Part shown: positions 48,480-60,400 of the stretch, piece by piece
Layout of the letters: each line of letters opens with the position of its first letter
How positions within the stretch are numbered: position 1 is the stretch's first letter
DNA from: Heterodera schachtii
Taxonomy: Eukaryota; Nematoda; Chromadorea; Rhabditida; Heteroderidae
Length of the DNA: 64,000 nt
Assembly (NCBI GenBank): GCA_023374025.1
Contig: SIJG01000028.1
Span: 628,678 to 692,677 of the forward strand
Reading direction: 5' to 3'
Translations under genes and position numbers: made by a program
The notes under the pieces: model-generated
Told to the model about the DNA's origin: nothing
The model's database searches: none
Seen by the model: only the letters and a program-made list of their open reading frames with translations

Positions 48480-48710
48480 ATCGATTTGCATATTTTCATA
48501 GAGTAGATCGGCTCGGAAAATTTTAAATGATCACATGAAAGAAAAAATGGTGCAAAAACAATAAATTGCAGAAGACAGTATTCACTTGAAAATGTGTTGG
48601 ATACGGTAGGGTGCTAATTGTGTTGGATACGGTTGGGTGCTAATTGTCTTCTAGACAAGGTAAGGCACTTGTCGGCCACACTGTTCCCTCTCATATTTTG
48701 TCTACAATAT
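48480..48710 (-). pseudogene. Inverted 3'-end copy of the glutathione synthetase-like gene
   Basis: Read on the minus strand, it begins in the last coding part (ATGAGAGGGAACAGTGTGG). It passes the stop region and continues through the 3' flank ('ccgtatccaacac' twice, 'tttcaagtgaatactgt', then 'tttaaaattttc.gagcc'). This matches 54296-54530 and 19955-20160. It has an extra 'tg' in 'gccgacaagtgcc', which breaks the frame. Only the terminal piece is present. It lies 1.8 kb upstream of the intact gene, pointing the other way. Confidence 0.9.
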
Positions 48711-50501
48711 GCCTTCGTTGAAGAACATTCACTGATTAGGAGGAAATACAGTACTTTTTGTAGACTACAGTGTTTTGGTAGAATATTCTTTTGACTATTG
48801 ATATATACCATTCGAAACTTCGTAAAAGAATATGACCATGACTGTATTCAGAAGCGGAAACAAGGGGATAATCCTACATTTAAACAGCTGTAACAATTTG
48901 TTGAATAATAAGATTGACAGTTTTTTAAGTTTAAATGTTTTTAAGCGCAGCTCGAGGCATTTAGGATGAATCTACAATGTAATTTTATTATTATTTTTAT
49001 CGGTAAGAAACAGGGCGAAAATTCCAAAAAAATTTCCCGGCGATAACTACCGGCACCGCCTGACCCTACCCTCCCCGAAAAGTTTTTTGAAAAAAGCGCG
49101 CCGAGAAAAAAGTTGTGAAAAGCAAAAAAAAAGATCGTCGTTAATGAAAAACATTGAAAAATTCTCACGGAAAACTTTTACGATGGACGAAAATTTGCAA
49201 AATATCCACCAGAATATGCATAAATCCAAATAGACATTTAAAATGGGCAAATAAAACTAGATTTTCTGGACAAAAAATACAGGAGAAACCCTGGTTGACG
49301 AAAAATTGCCTGGGCCTGGGTCCAAGAAAAAACCCAGGCCTGGATCAAGGTTCAAATCAAACTATAAATAAACGAAATATTTTCCTGTTTTTGTCATCAA
49401 AGAAGTTTTAAATGATGCTCTTCTATGTTTTTTGTTGTTGTTGTTGTTGTTGTTAATATTACATCATTTCAGCAAAATCCAATTTCTGGCATTTGTAAAA
49501 TGGGTTGGGTGAAATTTCCTTGTTTTAAAAATTTAAAAAAATCCCACTCTTATAAAAGCGTAATTTATTTAAACATTGATAATTGCCGGACTAAACTGTA
49601 TTTTTTCAAATTGCTGCATATTTTTAAAATTGATATACACTTTTGTTTGTTTTCCATAAATAATCGAGGAAGTCAAACAGAGGAATTAATCAATCATTAT
49701 CCTTCCGGCTGTGGTGTTCAAATGTGGCAATTTAATTGCTTCCGTTCAAATGTTGGCATCAAAAAAAACACATTTTGTTTTTGTTTTTTTCCACGAGCAA
49801 ATGCAATATAAAATGGGCCCATTTGCATCACCATCATTAAATCATTTAGCTTTATTTTTATGTTAAAAATATTTTTCAAACGATGCCGCGAGTGGAAAAG
49901 CTTTAAAACATTTCAAATACCTTTAAATTTGCACAAATTAATGTTTAAAATAGTTTTTTTTTGGACTGTAACAGTGCCCGCCGCTGTGTCTTAGACAAAG
50001 ATATTTTTGTTAGAATTTTTTTTAGTATTTGAAAACCCTCAATTTAAATGCCATAAATAGGCCAACATAAAAACTTAATTTAAAAAAAACTTAATCTTGA
50101 TTATATTTCATTGTATATGAAATTATTTTAAATATTCCCAATTTTTAACAAAAATTTTTATCAAGAAAAATATATTCGAGGATCAATTTTGGGAAAATTT
50201 TTTTAAGAGGGGTGTATTTTCTGAAATTTTTCGTGTCATTTCTTAGGGGTATAATTTTGTTTTTATTGTATCTTTTTAAAGGATTTTTTCGAAAACGCTG
50301 AAAATAGGCGCCGAAAATGGCGAAATAGGCATTATAAAAGTCATCGTAGACAACCCAAACCAAGCGAAAAACACGTTTTTCGTGCTTATCTGTGCGTATT
50401 AGGTGCGCAAAAATTTTAAGCATTTGCCTAAAAACGAATACCTAACCATAAGCATTAAATTTTACTTTTTACATTAAGTAATACATAATTTTTAAGCTGA
50501 A
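48711..50501. other. Region upstream of the GSL gene
   Basis: No firm gene. It contains a GC-rich patch at 49035-49080 (ctaccggcaccgcctgaccc) and 'cctgggcctgggtcc' repeats at 49305-49350. A (GTT)n microsatellite at 49433-49455 and a dispersed repeat at 50190-50450 ('cgaaaaacacgtttttcgtg') follow. A short open stretch at 49660-49740 (RGSQTEELINHYPSGCG) lacks clear partners. One ATGCCA hexamer occurs at 50048. Confidence 0.5.
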
Positions 50502-53500
50502 ATGATGAAATATTATATCATATTATTTGTATTCCATTTAACTAATTTTGCAAATGGAAACCCTTCCGCCGAAGGTCAATCCATGTGAAATATTTTAATT
50601 TTTATAAATATTATTTTTGTATAAATAAAAAATATTAAATTTTTAATAATTAAACACTTAGAAAAAACTTTTCAGAGGACACCGACGAAGGACAAAAACA
50701 GCAGTATTGTGTAACGGAAATTGAACACGACCCAAAAATTTTGCTTGAACGTAGTCAGGATGCCACAGATTGGGCACTGTCCAATGGGCTGATCAAATTA
50801 GTGCCGGCGATGTGCCAAAATTGCAGCAGAAAAACGCAAAATGTTAATTAATAAAGAAATTAAAAAAAAAATTAAAACAAAACTACAAATTATTTTTAGC
50901 AAAGTTTCGTCGCTGAATTAATTCCAATTTCTTTGTATCCATCGCCATTTCCCGGCAAATTATTTCGACAAGCCATGGAAGTGCACAGAGTAATCATTTA
51001 AGGGGGAAAAGCTTTAATTAATTACCTAAATGGCGCCACATTCCGTTATTTCTTTTTCCGAATAAATTGAAACAAATTTTAATTTTGAAAATTAAATTTA
51101 ATGAATTTTAGGCAATGCTTTTGCTGTATTTTCGTGCCTCCCAAGATTTTACTTTTTTGAAAGAAACGCATCGCCAATTGATGGAAAGTAACGAAGACAA
51201 CAAAATCAAGAAAATGATCTCACTGCTTGACGATCTTTACGAGGAAGGCATCAAACAACCGGTGGCAATGTTTTGCCAAAGATCGGTAGGAAAAGGCCAA
51301 AAATTATATGACAAATAATTCAACAATAATCAAAATAATTTTTAATTATTTTTACTTAAAATTGATTAATTATTTTTAAGTGAATATTGTAAAATAATTT
51401 TACATTTATCAAAAGGATTACATGGCGAGTCAAAACGATGATGGAGAGTACTTGCTAAAACAGGTCATCATATAAATTAGAGTTGTACGGGACCGGGAAT
51501 TTTGGGCAAAACCGGGACCGGGACTTTGTGGGTTGAAAAACCAGGGACTTTTTGGCTGGGAAAAACGGGAAAAAACCGGGACTTTCCCGGTCTTGGTCAA
51601 AACCTGGACTTAGGTACTCTGTTGTACGTGTTTTCAGTACCAGGTCCCGGTCCCGTACAACTCTAATATAAATTTTAAAATCAATTCGGCCTTTTTGATT
51701 GCTTCTTTTTTGAAAGATACGTTTTCGGTTGACATTTTTGGACGCCGGATAAGGATCAGGAGGGCTGCACGCATTTACAGATTACGGAAATTATGGGGCT
51801 TTTTGGCCCCGTATTACGGATTTCCGTAATTGAGAAAATCGCCGTAATTACGAATTTCCGTAATGAAATCCAGTTGCGTACAGCCCTGATATGGATCCTC
51901 CTGTTAAAATAGCAAGCATTTATGCTTGTAACTTAGTCGAGCTGCAATTCTCTCGGGTTCTGCTCCTGATTTTTCAAAATTATCTCAAAATTTTGCATGG
52001 ATTAGGTTGAAGTAAACACCGGCGCTGTTGGGGGCGTTGGAGCATGTTCACGCGTGTCCGAGCACCATAAACGGATGGTCGCAAATGCGGGCATTGACGC
52101 GTCCGAGGCGGTGATGCCGTTAGACCAAACCGATCTGTTGTTTGCCGAAACATTGTACGAGGCATGGTAAGGAAAACGGGCATTAATTTATAAAAAAAAT
52201 CATTAAAAAAAAATTCCAATTTTCGCCCGCTACGCCTATCGGCGCCGCTGGACCCAAAATGCCAATAATTTATTGTTTTAATTTTGCCTACATCCACAAA
52301 ATTTAATAGAATAATCAGGCATAAATCTGTTTACGAATTTCCTTTTTGTCCGCTGCACTTTCGGCACCGCTGGATTCAAAATGCCATTAATTTACAATTT
52401 ACATTTGGCATAGACCCATAAATTGGCCATTTTTGATTAAAAAAAATTAATGAAATAATCAGGCATTAAATCTATTAACAAATTGACTTAATTCATAATT
52501 TTTTAATGTTTATAATCCATCCACGGTACTTTTAAGGAAACAATTCGGTGACAAAAAAGCGGTCATTCTTTTCGTGCACAACCAACCGAGTCACATAAAG
52601 CTCGATTCACGAAAAGTACAGTATCAATTGGAAAAAATTGCCACTGAAAGAATAATGTGCCGATTTATCACTCTGTCCGAGGGACTCAAACGGTCAGCGA
52701 CAGAAATAAAATTTTAATTTTTTGGTAAATTATATTCAAATTTTTATTTTATATATTTTTTAGCTTAAAAATTGACCCGGACAATTTTAACCTCATTTTG
52801 GACGACAAATTTGTTGTTGCGGTTGTTTTCGATCGACTTGGTGGGCAAATAACAAGGCCAGAAGCCGCACTTAACTTCTCTTTTGAGCGAACAACGGCCA
52901 TTGTAAAACCAATTAAATTTTTTTAAATAAATAAATAGAAAAAACAATTTAAAAAACTTATTAATTTTAATGGCAATATTTAATTATTAATTTTAGAAAA
53001 CTCCTCCGTATGTATTTGCTATCGCTCATACAAAGAAAATGCAACAGGTGAATTGTAATTTAAAAAATATTAAAATTTAGAGATTGATCTAGAATTGAAA
53101 CCAGGCTTGGATTTTTCATGGATCCAGAGGCCCTATTTTTTGGCAACCTGGGTTTTTCCTAAGCCCAGGTCCGACATGGAATCCATGTCCAGAAATTTTT
53201 TCAAAATGCCGAACTCTAATAATAACTAAAAAAATCCAACTTTTTCGAGGGGAGGGCGGAGCTAAAAGACGAGAGTATCTTTGGCCCAAAACAATTAAAA
53301 CGGCCAATTAGGATTAATTCGGTTTCAATTTTAATTAGGTGTTCACAAAGCCGGGAATGGTGGAGCGCTTCTTCCCGGATCCCAAGGAAGCACATATTGT
53401 TGAAGCAATTCGTAAGGTCCAAGCAAAGAGTTGGGCACTCGGAGACGACGAAAATGAAGCGGATGAAATTAAAAAGGCAAATTAAATATTAAAAAAATTA

Positions 53501-54340
53501 ATTAATAATTTCAAATTTCGTAGAAAGTGTATGAAAACCCACAAAACTATGTGCTGAAGACGAATGAATGTGGTACTCCTAATCAGAGACTGTTCTTCAA
53601 CGACGACATTCCCAAAAAGTTGGCACGAATGACACCCGCCGAGCACAATTACTTTTACATCATGGAAAAATTGCGCCCGATGGTCGTTAAGGTGTGAATT
53701 TTTTTCCAATTTAATAATATTAAAAAGCGAATAATCCAATAAAAATGAAGTACGAAAATAGGAAAATTTGCACGAAGCACTGAAAAAAGTTTTTTTTTTT
53801 ATTTATAGCGAGTCGATTTGTGATGTCAGTTTTTGGCTTCTTATGGCGTAATTTTTTGAAGTTTTTGTTTTGAAAAACGCAAAATTTTCGTGAAATTATT
53901 AGAGATCGGCCTGGACCTGGTTCCAGGCCTGGATTTTTCCTAGATCCAGGTCCAGGCCATTTTTCTGCAACCTAGTTTTTTTCTGGGCCTGGATTTTTGT
54001 CCAAGAAATCCAGGTCCAACATGAAATCCAGGTCCAGGCTTTTTCCCTAATACTGGTCTCTTGCTGTATAGATTAGCAAAAAAAATACATTTAAATACAT
54101 TAATAACTTATCCCATTTTTTACAAAGAATCATTTTGTGCGCCCAAAAATTGGGTTCACTGCGAATCTTGACGTCACACCGGAGCTCGGCATCTATGGTT
54201 GTCTGATCGGCAACATGGTCACCGGCGAAGTGTCATATGTTTCCCGATTTGGGCATACAATGAAAACCAAAACGGCAGATGAGGACGAGGGCGGAATTAT
54301 GAGAGGGAACAGTGTGGCCGACACGCCTTACCTTGTCTAG
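50502..54340 (+). CDS. Secreted glutathione synthetase-like protein (GSL)
   Basis: Twelve exons, all in phase, give 525 residues: 50502-50574, 50676-50842, 50900-50989, 51112-51285, 51416-51463, 52006-52166, 52537-52692, 52764-52902, 52997-53047, 53339-53476, 53524-53691, 54128-54340. Exon 1 encodes a signal peptide (MMKYYIILFVFHLTNFANG), absent from cytosolic glutathione synthetase. The rest aligns end to end with eukaryotic glutathione synthetase: RSDYM, an EVNT strand, the HTKKMQQ helix, the VLK ATP strand, the MEK lid strand and a closing GHT-x3-K region. Key changes: the substrate Ser pair after E-x-N (Ser149/151 in the human enzyme) is Ala191/Gly193, and the glycine-triad ATP loop reads NECGTPN. 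Classical glutathione synthesis is therefore doubtful. Intron 10 has a GC donor. GSL proteins are described as neofunctionalised effectors in cyst and reniform nematodes. Confidence 0.93.
51476..51667. mobile_element. MITE in GSL intron 5
   Basis: A 192-bp element with near-perfect inverted ends: ATTAGAGTTGTACGGGACC on the left and its reverse complement at 51649-51667. The interior is rich in 'accggga' and 'gggactttt' motifs. Short 'ataa' flanks may be a target duplication. Confidence 0.85.
51752..51891. mobile_element. Short element with CAGGGCTG-type ends
   Basis: About 140 bp: left 'caggagggctgcacgcattt', right (inverted) CAGGGCTGTACGCAACTG. The inside is dominated by 'gattacgg', 'ttccgtaat' and 'cgccgtaattacg' palindromes, as at 15783-16380 and 17564-18178. 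It sits in the same intron as the 51476-51667 MITE. Confidence 0.65.
52225..52500 (+). repeat. Direct duplication in GSL intron 6
   Basis: 'ggc(g/a)ccgctgga' plus 'aaaatgcca.taatttat' occurs at 52243 and 52366, and 'gaataatcaggcat' / 'gaaataatcaggcat' at 52309 and 52454. The unit is about 125-145 bp. Similar 'ccgctgga' motifs occur at 55030. Confidence 0.65.
53095..54060. repeat. 'Ccaggtccaggcc' dispersed repeat copies in GSL introns
   Basis: Copies at 53095-53200 (intron 9) and 53905-54050 (intron 11) are built from 'ccaggcctggattttt' and 'gatccaggtccaggcc' palindromes. A related piece lies at 49290-49350. The exons in between are unaffected. Confidence 0.6.
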
Positions 54341-55239
54341 AAGACAATTAGAGCACCCTACCGTATCCAACACTATTAGCACACTACCGTATCCAACACA
54401 TTTTCAAGTGAATACTGTGTTTTGTAATTATAGTTTTGCAACCTTTTTTCATGCATTTGCTCATTTAAAATTTTCGAGCCTATCTGTTCTATTGCAATAT
54501 GCAAATATAAATAAAGTATATCACAATACATAATTTGTTGGTCGCTTGTATGATTAAATGGTCAATGAAACGGAATTTAAAAAAATATTCGCTGGCTTGA
54601 GTCCGCAAGGATTCTTTTTAATTTAAATAAAAATGGCTTTTTAGCAATTTTGATCGAAAATTTCCTAAAGATTTATTTTAAAAAACCAGAATTTTCAATC
54701 TTTGAATGCAATTCTTACTAAATTTATTTAAAATATGCATAAACGTCATTAAAAACAAAAGAAATGGGCCTGCGGTGCCGACAGACGTCGTCAAGTAAAT
54801 TGGGGGGATAGGGGCGCTTCAGGCCTGCTTTATTACTAAATTTAAGCCAGAGATGCGATCTCAAAAGTCTGAAAATCCTCATTTCAGCCATAAAAAATCC
54901 TCATTTGCCACTAAAATACCTCAAAAAAATCCTCATTTGGCATGAAAAATCCTCATTTTTTTAAAACATAAAAAATGCAAACAAAATCACTTAAGAGTCA
55001 TATATTCCGTTTGAAAACAATCACGGCGCCTATCAACGCCGCCGGACCCCAATAATTCCTATTTTTTCTTAAAAAATTGGTCAAGAATCGCAAAATTGGT
55101 AATTTTTGGTAAATATCTATAACTAATATTATTTATAACCTCCAAAAAATAAAAATAAAAACTCCGGTTTATATTGTTTTATTAATAATTTGACATCTCT
55201 TAAATTTTTTTGCTTTTAAATTACTCTTTTTGTGGCGCG
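54341..55239. repeat. GSL 3' flank and spacer before the satellite
   Basis: 54341-54530 is the 3' flank shared with the other GSL copies, with an AATAAA near 54510. 54860-54965 contains four copies of a motif around 'aaaaatcctcatttggc'. 55020-55060 has a 'cggcgcctatcaacgccgcc' motif. No exon seen. Confidence 0.55.
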
Positions 55240-57233
55240 GTTTTCAATCACTCATAGTTTTACGAGTAGTGATCAGAAAAATCCCAGATTATGCAGGGTA
55301 ACTGCTGAGAACAATACCTAATTTATACTTTTTTTCCCCGTTTACTAGGCCTTGTTAAAAATTTTTTTGATTTTCTGATTTTCTGTACGTTTTCAATTTT
55401 TTGCAAAATTAATTCATAAATATTTTTTCCGAAAGTGATCTGAAACGCACCAAACTTTATTTACAGGTTAACTAAGGCACTTTGATGCTTTTAAACCAAA
55501 AAGGGATATGAATAAAATTTTTAAAAATTTTTTAATTGCTTTTTAAATATGCGAAAAAGTTTAGGCTTAACTTTTTAGTGTAAATTCAATCACTCATTTT
55601 TCGAGTAGTGATCAGAAGCGCACGATATTTTTTAAGGGCATCCTTAAGACAAGAAAAAGCACCTCTGTGATGCTTTAAGACCAGTAACTATGAATTTAAA
55701 TTTTTTATGAATTTTTAAAGATGAACCAATTTATTTTTATTTTTTGCAAAATTAATTCATAAATATTTTTTCAGAAAGTTATCTGAAACGCACCCAATTT
55801 TATTTACATGTTAAATAAGGCACTCTGATGCTTTCTTATATAAGAAGGGAGATGAATAAAAATTTTAAAAAATTTTTAATTGCTTTTTAAATATGCCAAA
55901 AAGCTTAGGCTTAACTTTTTCGTGAAAATTCAATCACTCATAGTTTTACGAGTAGTGATCAGAAAAATCCCAGATTTTGCAGGGTAACAGCTGAGAACAA
56001 TACCTAATTTATACTTTTTTCCCCGTTTACTAGGCCTGGTTAAAAATTTTTGCAAATTAATTCATAAATATTTTTTCCGAAAGTGATCTGAAACGCACCA
56101 AACTTTATTTACAGGTTAACTAAGGCACTTTGATGCTTTTAATACCAAAAAGGGATATGAATAAAATTTTTAAATTGCTTTTTAAACAGGCCAAAAGTTT
56201 AGGCTTAACTTTTTAGTGAAATTTCAATCACTCATACTTTTACGAGTAGTGATCAGAAAAATCCCAGATTTTGCAGGGTAACAGCGGAGAACAATACCTA
56301 ATTTATACTTTTTTCCCCGTTTACTAGGCCTTGTTAAAAATTTTTTAGATTTTCTGATTTTCTGTACTTTTTCTATTTTTTTGCAAAATTAATTCATAAA
56401 TATTTTTCCAGAAAGTGATCAGAAACGCACCAAATTTTATTTACATGTTATATAAGGCACTTTGATACTTTTTCTACCAAAAAGGGAGGTGAATAAAATT
56501 TTTAAAAATTTTAATTGCTTTTTAAACATGCCAAAAGTTTAGGCTTAACTTTTTAGTGTAAATTCAATCAATCATAATTTTTCGAGTAGTGATCAGAAGC
56601 GCACCAAACTTTGCAGGGATACTGAAAGGAAGTGAATAAACATATTTAAAATTATATACTGATTTCATGAAAAAATATTTTTTTATGAAATTCTGGTTTC
56701 ATTATTTTTTTGCAAAATTAATTCATAAATATTTTTCGAGAAAGTGATCTGAAACGCACCAAACTTTATTTACAGGTTAACTAAGGCATTAAGACAAGGA
56801 AACACACAACTATGATGCTAACTCACTCAACTCTGGGTTCTAAATTTTTTATGAATTTTTAAAGATGCACGAATTTATTTTTATTTTTTGCAAAATTAAT
56901 TCATAAATATTTTTTCAGAGAGTGATCTGAAACGCACCAAACTTTATTTACAGGTTAACTAAGGCATTAAGACAAGGAAACACACAACTATGATGCTAAC
57001 TCACTCAACTCTGGGTTCTAAATTTTTTATGAATTTTTAAAGATGCACGAATTTATTTTTATTTTTTGCAAAATTAATTCATAAATATTTTCTCAGAAAG
57101 AGCTCTGAAACGCACCAAATTTTATTTACAAGTTAAATAAGGCTCTCTGATGCTTTTATTATCAAAAAGTAACAAGACTAAAAATTAAAAAAAATTTTCC
57201 TTATATTTTGGTTATTCCGTTCTACTTTCGGTG

Positions 57234-57350
57234 GGGTGCTTGGCAAAGTGGATCCATGCGCGCCCGTCCGATCTGGCAAGTTAAGCAACGCTGGCTGACT
57301 AGCCGTAAGGATGGGTACCGTGATGAAACCAAACCAGCACTGCTTACCCC
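57234..57350 (+). rRNA. 5S rRNA-like sequence (possibly pseudogene or 5S-derived SINE)
   Basis: 'gcccgtccgatctggcaagt' followed by 'taagcaacgctggct' matches the highly conserved 5S core (loop B/C and box A region). 'ggatgggtaccg' at 57319-57330 matches the conserved box C side with one base missing. The outer stem pairs poorly with the expected 3' end (ctgcttac), so it is either degenerate or the 5S-like head of a SINE. It occurs once in the array. Confidence 0.6.
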
Positions 57351-57366
57351 GCGGCACCCGGCACGG

Positions 57367-57416
57367 ACCCCCGAAGGAATGGATTTAATTAATTCTCTCC
57401 TTCGGGGATTTTTTTG
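57367..57416 (+). terminator. Hairpin followed by T-run, Pol III-type end
   Basis: 'cccccgaagga' and 'tccttcgggga' form an 11-bp stem (one mismatch) around 57368-57408, directly followed by seven to eight T. It lies just downstream of the 5S-like sequence, where a Pol III terminator is expected. Confidence 0.55.
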
Positions 57417-60400
57417 TATTAGATTGACAGTTAGCGTTCGACCCCTGAACCCGATTTTCGGCACTCTGATAATTTTAGCGCTTATAATGGGTTGTATAAA
57501 GTCGATTGTAGAAGGAATTGGAAGCGCTTAAATTGTTTGAGTACCCCAAATGGACACTTGAAAAAACGATTTTTTGGGTTTCAGGCAGTCGCCTTGAACC
57601 GATGCGCCCAGATTTATGGGGAGACCAAATCCTTCTGGAATAGCTTCCCTATACCATGTACGTTAATTCTGCGTTGCATTTTTGCTCCCCATAAATGTTT
57701 GAGTACCCCAAATGGATACATGAAAAAATCGATTTTTTGAAAATAATTCTGGTGTGGTAAGTGTGAAGAACTGTGTTCCTCCAGGCAAAAAATTCTAAGA
57801 AAATTTATAAACATTTGTAGGGTTCTCAGCAGTTTCTCTGCAAAATTTGGTGAGCCCCTGATCAATTACAAATTATTTATGGACGAGCAAATTTTTAGAA
57901 ATTTTTTATTTTTTGCAAAATTAATTCATAAATATTTTTTCAGAGAGTGATCTGAAACGCACCAAATTTTATATACATGTTATATAAGGCACTCTGATGC
58001 TTTTTCTATCAAAAAGGGAGGTGAATAAAATTTTTAAAAATTTTTAATTGCTTTTTAAATATGCCAAAAAGCTTAGGCTTAACTTTTTCGTGAAAATTCA
58101 ATCACTCATAGTTTTACGAGTAGTGATCAGAAGCGCACGATATTTTTTAAGGGCATCCTTAAGACAAGAAAAAGCACCTCTGTGATGCTTTAAGACCAGT
58201 AACTATGAATTTAAATTTTTTATGAATTTTTAAAGTTTCACTATTTATTTATTTTTTGCAAAATTAATTCATAAATATTTTTTCAGAAAGTTATCTGGAA
58301 CGCACCCAATTTTATTTACATGTTAAATAAGGCACTCTGATGCTTTCTTATATAAGAAGGGAGATGAATAAAAATTTAAAAAATTTTTAATTGCTTTTTA
58401 AATATGCGAAAAAGTTTAGGCTTAACTTTTTAGTGAAATTTCAATCACTCATAGTTTTACGAGTAGTGATCAGAAAAATCCCAGATTTTGCAGGGTAACT
58501 GCTGAGAACAATACCTAATTTATACTTTTTTCCCCGTTTACTAGGCCTTGTTAAAAAATTTTTTGATTTTCTGATTTTCTGTACGTTTTCAATTTTTTGC
58601 AAAATTAATTCAGTAATATTTTTTCAGAAAGTGACCTGAAACGCACCAAACTTTATTTACAGGTTAACTAAGGCACCTTGATGCTTTTAATATCAAAAAG
58701 GGATATGAATAAAATTTTTAAAAATTTTTTAATTGCTTTTTAAATATGCGAAAAAGTTTAGGCTTAACTTTTTAGTGAAAATTCAATCACTCATAATTTT
58801 TTGCTAATTGATCAGAAGCGCACCAGGTTTTGCAGGGGCATCAAACCGACAAGGAAACGTGCTTCTGTGATGCTAACTCCAGTAATTCTGAATTTGAAAT
58901 TTTTTATGAATTTTTAAAGTTTCACTATTTATTTATTTTTTGCAAAATTCATAATTATTTTTTTGGAAAGTGCTCTGGAACGCACCAAATTTTATTTACA
59001 TGTTAAATAAGGCTCTCTGATGCTTTTACAATCAAAAAGGGCGATGAATAAATATTTTAGAAATTTTTAATTCCTTTTTAATTACACGAAAAAGTTTAGG
59101 CTTAACTTTTTTTTCAGAAACTGATCGGAAGCGCACCAAACTTTGCAGGGATACTGAAAGGACGAGAATTAACAATTTTATCACATTAGCTTTTCATTCC
59201 TTTAAATAATTTTTTTTCGAAATAATTTTTTTTTTTGGTTTTTCGGTGCAGTCCCCCTGAACCCGATTTTCGGCACTCTGATAATTTTAGCGCTTATAAT
59301 GGGTTGTATAAAGTCGATTGTAGAAGGAATTGGAAGCGCTTAAATTGTTTGAGTACCCCAAATGGACACTTGAAAAAACGATTTTTTGGGTTTCAGGCAG
59401 TCGCCTTGAACCGATGCGCCCAGATTTATGGGGAGACCAAATCCTTCTGGAATAGCTTCCCTATACCATGTACGTTAATTCTGCGTTGCATTTTTGCTCC
59501 CCATAAATGTTTGAGTACCCCAAATGGATACATGAAAAAATCGATTTTTTGAAAATAATTCTGGTGTGGTAAGTGTGAAGAACTGTGTTCCTCCAGGCAA
59601 AAAATTCTAAGAAAATTTATAAACATTTGTAGGGTTCTCAGCAGTTTCTCTGCAAAATTTGGTGAGCCCCTGATCAATTACAAATTATTTATGGACGAGC
59701 AAATTTTTAGAAATTTTTTATTTTTTGCAAAATTAATTCATAAATATTTTTTCAGAGAGTGATCTGAAACGCACCAAATTTTATATACATGTTATATAAG
59801 GCACTCTGATGCTTTTTCTATCAAAAAGGGAGGTGAATAAAATTTTTAAAAATTTTTAATTGCTTTTTAAATATGTCAAAAAGCTTAGGCTTAACTTTTT
59901 AGTGAAATTTCAATCACTCATAGTTTTACGAGTAGTGATCAGAAAAATCCCAGATTTTGCAGGGTAACTGCTGAGAACAATACCTAATTTATACTTTTTT
60001 CCCCGTTTACTAGGCCTTGTTAAAAATTTTTTTGATTTTCTGATTTTCTGTACGTTTTCAATTTTTTGCAAAATTAATTCAGTAATATTTTTTCAGAAAG
60101 TGACCTGAAACGCACCAAACTTTATTTACAGGTTAACTAAGGCACCTTGATGCTTTTAATATCAAAAAGGGATATGAATAAAATTTTTAAAAATTTTTTA
60201 ATTGCTTTTTAAATATGCGAAAAAGTTTAGGCTTAACTTTTTAGTGAAAATTCAATCACTCATAATTTTTTGCTAATTGATCAGAAGCGCACCAGGTTTT
60301 GCAGGGGCATCAAACCGACAAGGAAACGTGCTTCTGTGATGCTAACTCCAGTAATTCTGAATTTGAAATTTTTATGAATTATTAAACTTTCAATATTTAT

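Noticed and set aside
49425..49811. 128-residue ORF
   Set aside because: It begins in a (GTT)n microsatellite and reads through AT-rich sequence; only a short inner part looks protein-like.
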